DNA of 7,237 bases from DATDRM01 sp035291705 (GTDB taxonomy: Bacteria > Chloroflexota > Anaerolineae > Anaerolineales > UBA4823): contig DATDRM010000231.1 in assembly GCA_035291705.1 (NCBI GenBank), forward strand, positions 1 to 7,237, read 5' to 3'. Positions 1 to 4,726 of this stretch are shown one piece after another. Every line of letters begins with the position of its first letter. Within the stretch, counting starts at the first letter, position 1. Both the position numbers and the translations under genes were made by a program. Under the pieces are notes generated by a model. It did not search any database and was not told the DNA's origin. It saw only the letters and a program-made list of their open reading frames with translations.

Positions 1-1660
1 GATTATCTGGATGACCACTGGTATGCAAGCTCAATATTTCGCCCAAAAGAACCTGTTTGCTCCGTTGGGGATCACGGATGTGGTCTGGACGGCTGACGCG
101 GCTGGCGTCAACCATGGCGGCTCGGGGCTCGAGCTGACCCCGCTCGACATAGCGAAGTTCGGCTATCTTTATCTGCAAGGTGGTGTTTGGGATGGCAAGG
201 CCCTCCTTCCGGTGGAATGGGTCGCGGATTCCACCAGGGCGCACATCGCTACCCCTTATCTGGGTAACCAGTATGGATACCATTGGTGGGTGAATCCTTC
301 CGCGGGCTACCAGGCGCGCGGCTACGGCGGCCAACGTATCTCCGTGCTGCCGGAGGATGAGCTGGTGGTGGTCTTTGTCAGCGGATTCAACGACGCAGAT
401 GAAATGGAGAACGTGCCCACGCGGCTGATCGATTCCTTCATTATCCCGGCGATTCAATCCAAAGAATCCCTGCCCGAAAATCCTGAGCAGACTGCTTTGC
501 TGGCGGCGCGCCTGCATGCGTTAGCCGATCCGGAACCCAGGCCGGTGCCGCCCCTGCCGGCGCTGGCCTACGACATCTCGGGAAAGATGTATACCTTGCA
601 GGCCAACACCTACGCGTTTAATGCCTTTACCTTGAATTTTTCACAGGATCAGGCGTCAATCAAGGTGTATTCGCTGGCCGGTACTCAGGAATATGCGATC
701 GGGTTAGATGGCGTTTCCCGGTTTACTCAAGGAGGAGCTCCGCCCGGATCACCACCGCCCAGTCCGGTTGCCCTGAAAGGTTCCTGGGTGGGCAAAGATA
801 CCTTCGAATTGTCTTTGTACCAGGCAGGCAACCTGACCGACGTACGGTTTGTCTTTAAGGACGTGGACCTTGCCGTGACTATTCAGTATGCCCTGGGAGT
901 GATTCCCATATCCGGCACGTCAAAGGTAGCGGCCTATCCGGCGCCTTCTGGGGCAACTGCCCGCCCTGGCCAACACCCGTATTCAACGGAAGTCAAAATA
1001 GAAACCGCCGATCACAAGCCGCAGACGGTGCAGGTGAACTTCTTGCTCTACCTGCCGGATTCCTATGGGCAAGACCCTCAGCAGAAATGGCCGTTGATCC
1101 TGTTCTTGCATGGCCGCGGCGAGCGTGGGAACAATCTCGATCTGCTCAAGGTACATCCGCTTCCAAAAATCCTGGAGACCCAGGCTGATTTCCCCTTCAT
1201 CGTCGTGTCTCCGCAACTACTGCTGGAAAGCCTGGCGTGGTCGGACATGATCGATCCCTTGAACGCTTTGTTAGATCAGATCCAGACGATCTATTCAGTC
1301 GATCCAAAACGCCTCTACCTGACCGGGCTCAGTATGGGGGGATATGGTGCCTGGGAGTTCGCCCTGCGTTATCCCAGGCGCTTCGCGGCGGTCGTGCCCA
1401 TCGCCGGCGGCTATGAAGGACCCCGCGCCGCCCTTGAAAATATCTGCGATCTGCAGCAGGTTCCGCTGTGGGTTTTTCACGGTGCCAGCGATATCATCGT
1501 TCCACCCTCTGAGGCGGAGGTCCTGGTGGAAGCCCTGCAAGCTTGCGGTGGGAACGTCCGGTTTACCCTCTACCCCGATGCAGATCACGAAAGCTCGTTT
1601 TACCAGGCCTACGCAGATCCCGAGCTGTACCAATGGCTGGCGAGGCAAACGCTGAAATGA
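1..1660 (+). CDS. Serine hydrolase (beta-lactamase-like) fused to a C-terminal esterase/alpha-beta hydrolase, 5' partial
   Basis: The frame is open from base 2, so the true start lies upstream; residues are numbered from the Met at 11. Residues 1-145 match the C-terminal half of the class C beta-lactamase/PBP-like (COG1680) fold: TTGM, FAPLGI, 'LTPLDIAKFGYLYLQGG', YGYHWWV, and RGYGGQ (103-108) in the usual KTG/HxG region, followed by LVVVFVSG. The SxxK and Tyr motifs would be upstream and cannot be checked. Residues ~186-300 form a beta-rich linker domain (ISGKMYTL...), as often follows such serine hydrolases. Residues ~335-549 are a complete alpha/beta-hydrolase similar to COG4099-type esterases/predicted peptidases: oxyanion region LFLHGRGERG, nucleophile S441 in GLSMGG, D494 in HGASD and H526 in DADHES. 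No signal peptide is visible because the N terminus is missing. Both domains suggest ester or amide hydrolysis; the substrate is unknown. The gene ends in TGA, convergent with the lipoprotein gene. Confidence 0.9.
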   Translation, partial: IIWMTTGMQAQYFAQKNLFAPLGITDVVWTADAAGVNHGGSGLELTPLDIAKFGYLYLQGGVWDGKALLPVEWVADSTRAHIATPYLGNQYGYHWWVNPSAGYQARGYGGQRISVLPEDELVVVFVSGFNDADEMENVPTRLIDSFIIPAIQSKESLPENPEQTALLAARLHALADPEPRPVPPLPALAYDISGKMYTLQANTYAFNAFTLNFSQDQASIKVYSLAGTQEYAIGLDGVSRFTQGGAPPGSPPPSPVALKGSWVGKDTFELSLYQAGNLTDVRFVFKDVDLAVTIQYALGVIPISGTSKVAAYPAPSGATARPGQHPYSTEVKIETADHKPQTVQVNFLLYLPDSYGQDPQQKWPLILFLHGRGERGNNLDLLKVHPLPKILETQADFPFIVVSPQLLLESLAWSDMIDPLNALLDQIQTIYSVDPKRLYLTGLSMGGYGAWEFALRYPRRFAAVVPIAGGYEGPRAALENICDLQQVPLWVFHGASDIIVPPSEAEVLVEALQACGGNVRFTLYPDADHESSFYQAYADPELYQWLARQTLK

Positions 1661-1725
1661 TGTTTATCCCCCAATTCCGGCCAGAACCTTCCCGGCCGCG
1701 CCAGCCCACAGGCATGGGGAACTTT
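1661..1725. other. Convergent intergenic gap without a clear terminator
   Basis: This 65-bp spacer separates two convergent stop codons. It holds one GC-rich inverted repeat, CGGCC and GGCCG separated by 11 nt at about 1678-1698. No T tract follows the repeat on either strand, so it is not a convincing intrinsic terminator. Confidence 0.5.
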
Positions 1726-2274
1726 TCAGGGAGCTTCCACTACGATCTCAATGAAGAATGGATCGCCAAAAAGCCTTCCCTGCGGATCGTGGGCCTGCCA
1801 GGCGCTGCGATAGGTGCCAGGTTCGGTTGGGGCGGTGAAAAGCATGCGGATCATGGCTTCGATCCCACTGCGCGCCGGAAAGAGTGCCTGCTCCTGCGGA
1901 GCGCCGAGGTCTGGCCCGGCGATCAACTGTAATCCGTAAGTGGAGTCCCAATTGCATGTACCGCTGTTTTCGACCTGCCAGCGCTTGTCTAGTTGTTCTT
2001 CCGGGGCGACGACGCTGCCATCCGGGATAGTCAAGTCTTCAAGGAAGACCAGCCCTGGTTCACAAGGTGGGGTGGGTGTTGATTGAGAGGATTCATCCTG
2101 GTCGTCGGATGTCGGCGTGATGGCAGCTGGATCCTGGGTTGGCAGGCTGAGAAAACTGGTCTGATTAGCGTTGGTCGGGGGTATATAGAGAGTAGCTGAC
2201 GCGCCCTGGCCCCCACACGCTGCCAGGGCCCACGCCAGCCAAACCATCACCCCGAAAGGGGAGAATTTCTTCAC
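1726..2274 (-). CDS. Lipoprotein with NBR1/FW-type Ig-like domain
   Basis: This is a 182-residue secreted lipoprotein. The N terminus has two lysines (K2, K3), a hydrophobic stretch (residues 7-19) and a lipobox LAAC with the lipidation cysteine at C20. A Thr/Ser/Pro-rich, acidic low-complexity linker follows (about 25-70). Residues ~74-180 resemble the four-tryptophan (FW) Ig-like domain known from the eukaryotic autophagy receptor NBR1 and found in bacteria, notably Chloroflexota: FLEDLTIPDGSVV, then KRWQVENSGTCNW, a central GLQLIAG strand, YRSAWQA and a closing FFIEIVVEAP. The start is GTG at 2274; an ATG further upstream (2291) is cut off in frame by TAA, and the next internal Met (residue 10) would destroy the signal peptide. 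No strong Shine-Dalgarno is seen. The gene begins 25 bp after the recA stop and is probably cotranscribed with it. It is likely a surface binding or adaptor protein; the ligand is unknown. Confidence 0.88.
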   Translation of the reverse strand: MKKFSPFGVMVWLAWALAACGGQGASATLYIPPTNANQTSFLSLPTQDPAAITPTSDDQDESSQSTPTPPCEPGLVFLEDLTIPDGSVVAPEEQLDKRWQVENSGTCNWDSTYGLQLIAGPDLGAPQEQALFPARSGIEAMIRMLFTAPTEPGTYRSAWQAHDPQGRLFGDPFFIEIVVEAP

Positions 2275-2290
2275 GCTTTACGTTTCACGC
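2270..2290. repeat. Three tandem heptamers, consensus TTYACGY
   Basis: On the + strand, three contiguous 7-bp units read TTCACGC, TTTACGT and TTCACGC. They fill most of the gap between the recA stop and the lipoprotein gene. The first unit overlaps that gene's first codons: its GTG start is the complement of CAC at 2272-2274. The array is short and imperfect, so it could be coincidental, but units 1 and 3 are identical. Confidence 0.6.
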
Positions 2291-2299
2291 ATCAAGTCT

Positions 2300-3382
2300 T
2301 TACATTTCCTCATCCGTCTCATCGCCTTCGTCTTCCCCTATTCCCATGGGGATCGGGAGCTCGCCGCTCAGTGCCTGCTGGCGGATGGACATCTCGATCT
2401 CATCCATCAGATCAGAGTGTTGGCGCAGGTAATCCTTGGCGTTCTCGCGGCCCTGGCCGAGACGGATGTCGGTATAGGAGTAGAATGAACCACGTTTTTC
2501 GATGAGGTCAAGTTCGGCCGCCAGGTCGAGCACATCGCCAGCCTTGGAAATACCCTCGTCGTACATGATGTCAAATTCAGCCGTGCGGAAGGGAGGCGCG
2601 ACCTTGTTCTTCACCACCCGCACCCGCGTGCGGTTGCCGATGATTTCTGAGCCCAGCTTAATCGATTGGATACGGCGCACATCCAGCCGCACCGATGAGT
2701 AGAACTTGAGCGCCATGCCACCGCTGGTTGTCTCCGGGTTGCCGAACATGACGCCGATCTTCTGGCGCAGCTGGTTGGTGAAGATCACTGCGGTGTTAGT
2801 CTGCTTGATCGCACCCGAGAGCTTCCGCAGCGCCTGTGACATCAACCGGGCTTGCATCCCCATCGGTGAATCCCCCATGTCCCCTTCAATCTCTGCGCGC
2901 GGCACCAACGCCGCCACTGAGTCGATTACGACAACTTCGACAGCGCCTGAGCGGACGAGAGTCTCTGTGATCTCCAGCGCTTGTTCACCAGTATCCGGTT
3001 GGGAGATCAACAGGGTGTCTACCTGCACGCCGCAGCGGGATGCGTAGGAAGGATCGAGGGCGTGCTCCATATCCACATAAGCGCATATGCCACCCATTCT
3101 TTGGGCCTCTGCCACGATGTGCTGGCAGATCGTGGTTTTACCGGATGATTCCGGGCCGAAAACCTCGGTAATCCGGCCGCGGGGGACGCCGCCCACACCC
3201 AGGGCGATATCCAGCGAGAGGGAGCCGGTGGGGATGATCTCAACAGCCATATGCTGAGCTTCTCCGAGGCGCATGATGGTACCATCGCCATAGCGTTTGG
3301 TGATGTCTCCCAACGCCTTGTCCAGGGCGACTCGGCGTGAATCATCGATACTTTCTGGAGGTGGAGAATTTTTCCGAACCAT
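2300..3382 (-). CDS. recA: RecA recombinase
   Basis: RecA is the cytoplasmic ATP-dependent strand-exchange protein of homologous recombination and the co-protease that triggers LexA self-cleavage in the SOS response. At 360 residues it is about the length of E. coli RecA. Visible signatures are the Walker A box GPESSGKTT (76-84, K82), the catalytic Glu in AYVDMEHALDP (E106), Walker B VVVIDSV (150-156, D154), loop L1 around EGDMGDSPMG (166-175), the FTNQLRQKIGVMFG stretch (201-214) and loop L2 NPETTSGG (215-222). The C terminus ends in a typical acidic tail (EDEGDETDEE). No intein or frameshift interrupts it. The ATG at 3382 is supported by AGGAG 10 nt upstream and by the normal N-terminal length. 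It has its own upstream promoters and is followed by the NBR1-like lipoprotein gene. Confidence 0.99.
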   Translation of the reverse strand: MVRKNSPPPESIDDSRRVALDKALGDITKRYGDGTIMRLGEAQHMAVEIIPTGSLSLDIALGVGGVPRGRITEVFGPESSGKTTICQHIVAEAQRMGGICAYVDMEHALDPSYASRCGVQVDTLLISQPDTGEQALEITETLVRSGAVEVVVIDSVAALVPRAEIEGDMGDSPMGMQARLMSQALRKLSGAIKQTNTAVIFTNQLRQKIGVMFGNPETTSGGMALKFYSSVRLDVRRIQSIKLGSEIIGNRTRVRVVKNKVAPPFRTAEFDIMYDEGISKAGDVLDLAAELDLIEKRGSFYSYTDIRLGQGRENAKDYLRQHSDLMDEIEMSIRQQALSGELPIPMGIGEDEGDETDEEM

Positions 3383-3392
3383 GTTTTTATTG

Positions 3393-3397
3393 CTCCT
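3393..3397 (-). promoter_or_regulatory. recA ribosome binding site
   Basis: AGGAG on the - strand lies 10 nt before the recA ATG. The spacing is slightly long, but it is the only good Shine-Dalgarno nearby and it fixes the start. Confidence 0.75.
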
Positions 3398-3403
3398 GAT
3401 GAA

Positions 3404-3428
3404 GAATGTCTAACAGACCTATACATTC
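3404..3428 (-). other. Two mutually exclusive hairpins in the recA leader
   Basis: In the recA 5' leader, GAATGT (3428-3423) can pair with ACATTC (3409-3404) across a 13-nt loop. Alternatively, GTCT (3418-3415) can pair with AGAC (3411-3408) around a 3-nt loop. The two share bases 3408-3409, so only one can form. The outer stem ends 6 nt before the AGGAG. The stems are short, so any role in translation is speculative. Confidence 0.3.
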
Positions 3429-3504
3429 ATACGGGGAGGTAGGTGGGAAGACGATCGGATCAATGACCGGCCTTCTCTATGAAATGGATCAACCCGGCTG
3501 CCAT

Positions 3505-3532
3505 ATTATAGTCTGCTATACCCTGAATTCAA
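3505..3532 (-). promoter_or_regulatory. recA-proximal sigma70-like promoter (P2)
   Basis: On the - strand, a -35-like TTGAAT (3532-3527) is followed by a 16-bp spacer and a perfect -10 TATAAT (3510-3505). A start near 3498 would give a leader of about 115 nt before recA. Confidence 0.6.
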
Positions 3533-3559
3533 AGAAGACTCGAAAACGAATTCCCCCTA

Positions 3560-3587
3560 AGTTTAGCACAGATGTTCTGATTGTCAA
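3560..3587 (-). promoter_or_regulatory. recA-distal sigma70-like promoter (P1)
   Basis: On the - strand, a perfect -35 TTGACA (3587-3582) is followed by a 16-bp spacer and TAAACT (3565-3560, 4 of 6 matches to TATAAT). The -35 contains the TGA stop of the upstream M23 peptidase gene. An SOS-like dyad occupies the spacer. Confidence 0.6.
3565..3578. promoter_or_regulatory. Candidate LexA/SOS operator in the recA promoter
   Basis: The - strand reads AGAACATCTGTGCT, an imperfect 14-bp dyad close to the Gram-positive-type SOS box GAAC-N4-GTTC; one core base differs (GTGC instead of GTTC). It lies exactly between the P1 -35 and -10, a position where a repressor would block RNA polymerase. SOS control of recA by LexA is well established in many bacteria; its use here is inferred from sequence and position only. 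Confidence 0.45.
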
Positions 3588-4726
3588 GGGATGAGAAGCG
3601 GCGTGAAATCAGCTCCGGGCAAGGGAGGAAACTCTTGTGAGAAGCCATTACGCCCGTTGAAGGAAAAATAGCTGACTAGACCCGGCTGAATCTCGATCTC
3701 CAGGAGGTATTTTCTTCCCAGGTAATTGATCAAGATTTCGTATTTCCCAGCCGGCAGGTCACTGATCACCAGGTTCTCTTGATAATAGGGATCGGGGTTG
3801 ACGTTTCCACGGCCGTAGGAGTTTGCTCGCCAGGTCTGGCCGCTTTCCTGCGAACGCACCATAACGAACTGTCCAGCCAGTCTTGCTCCACCCGTGCTCA
3901 TCACCCTTCCTGCCAACACTCCCCAACCTTGGGGAGGCACTAACCACAATTCGGGATTGCGCGTGGAATAAATACTGTCTTTCTCCAGCCTGACTTCAAA
4001 ATGAAGGTGTGGGCCGGTTACCTTCCCTGTTTTCCCGCTTTCCCCCAGGATATCACCTGTTTGCACATACTGTCCCTTGACCACGGCGACGCGATCTAGG
4101 TGGCCGTAAAGCGTGTAGAGGGTGTACCCCTGAAAGCCGAAATCGTGACGGATATAAACGGCCAGGCCGTAGGGGTCGGTCTTGTCCTCGTAGCCATAAT
4201 ACAGGCCATAACCGGCCCAGGTTACTTTGCCTGAACCTGCTGCCAATACCGGCGTACCGACTGGTGCAGGGATATCCACGCCGCCATGTACAATGTCCTC
4301 GAAGAAGATGCCGCCGTAGCGGTAATCTGCTACCGGCCAGTTGATCTCATTAGCAGCAATCGGGCGCGAGAAATAGAAATGGTCGAAAGGTGTCAAAGCC
4401 CAAGGGATCGGGTAAAGGGCTGGCCGCCAGGCGGATACGGGCGGAGGTGCCGGGTCGGGGAAGACAAAGTGCAATGGCTGCTCTGCGGCATTGAGGACGA
4501 CGGTGTCTGGTTGAGCACCTGCCTGGAGCTGACTGGAATGGGAAACTTTCTCATGATTAGATGTGTGGGATTCGGCTGGCGCGGGGTTAGATTCAGGAAG
4601 GGCTGGAAGGGGGAGAGGTTCCGGAATGCGGAGATGGGAGCCCGACAGGCCAGCGAAAAGCAGTAAGACCAGCCCAAGGGAGAGGTGGAGCCAGCGGGGA
4701 AGGGTGGGGAATGCAAGGAATTTCAT
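3584..4726 (-). CDS. M23/LytM-family zinc metallopeptidase with C-terminal beta domain
   Basis: This 380-residue envelope protein is probably a peptidoglycan endopeptidase. A hydrophobic segment (about 13-28, LHLSLGLVLLLFAG) acts as signal or anchor, followed by a Pro-rich linker (33-115). The peptidase core (about 136-265) keeps all active-site motifs: HGGVD (H147, D151), YGHL (H209) and GPHLHFEV (H240, H242). By family analogy, H147, D151 and H242 bind zinc and H209/H240 are catalytic, so it should be active. Residues ~268-365 form a beta-rich tail (VLAGRVMSTGG..., DLPAGKYEILI) resembling carboxypeptidase-regulatory-like or transthyretin-like domains. The frame is open upstream to an ATG at 4966, but those 80 residues are low-quality, overlap the propeller gene and precede the hydrophobic segment. 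The ATG at 4726 starts MKFLAF and forms a 4-nt ATGA overlap with the upstream stop, with GAAGG just before it. The pair is thus probably translationally coupled. Confidence 0.92.
   Translation of the reverse strand: MKFLAFPTLPRWLHLSLGLVLLLFAGLSGSHLRIPEPLPLPALPESNPAPAESHTSNHEKVSHSSQLQAGAQPDTVVLNAAEQPLHFVFPDPAPPPVSAWRPALYPIPWALTPFDHFYFSRPIAANEINWPVADYRYGGIFFEDIVHGGVDIPAPVGTPVLAAGSGKVTWAGYGLYYGYEDKTDPYGLAVYIRHDFGFQGYTLYTLYGHLDRVAVVKGQYVQTGDILGESGKTGKVTGPHLHFEVRLEKDSIYSTRNPELWLVPPQGWGVLAGRVMSTGGARLAGQFVMVRSQESGQTWRANSYGRGNVNPDPYYQENLVISDLPAGKYEILINYLGRKYLLEIEIQPGLVSYFSFNGRNGFSQEFPPLPGADFTPLLIP
4723..4726 (-). other. ATGA stop/start overlap
   Basis: The ATG of the M23 peptidase gene (4726-4724) shares bases with the TGA of the propeller gene (4725-4723). 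This arrangement commonly couples translation and keeps two products at linked levels. Confidence 0.85.

Noticed and set aside
1543..1932. 129-codon + strand frame bridging the convergent gap
   Set aside because: It overlaps the hydrolase end in another frame and runs antisense to the lipoprotein's FW-like domain. Both real genes explain the region better.
3525..3553. Two GAATTC palindromes 17 nt apart in the recA upstream region as a hairpin
   Set aside because: Each is self-complementary and could pair, but the loop is long, the stem is AT-rich and no T tract follows. Chance is the simpler reading.
3406..3594. 62-codon + strand frame in the recA upstream region
   Set aside because: It covers the promoter and leader elements of recA, has no convincing ribosome site and shows no domain features.
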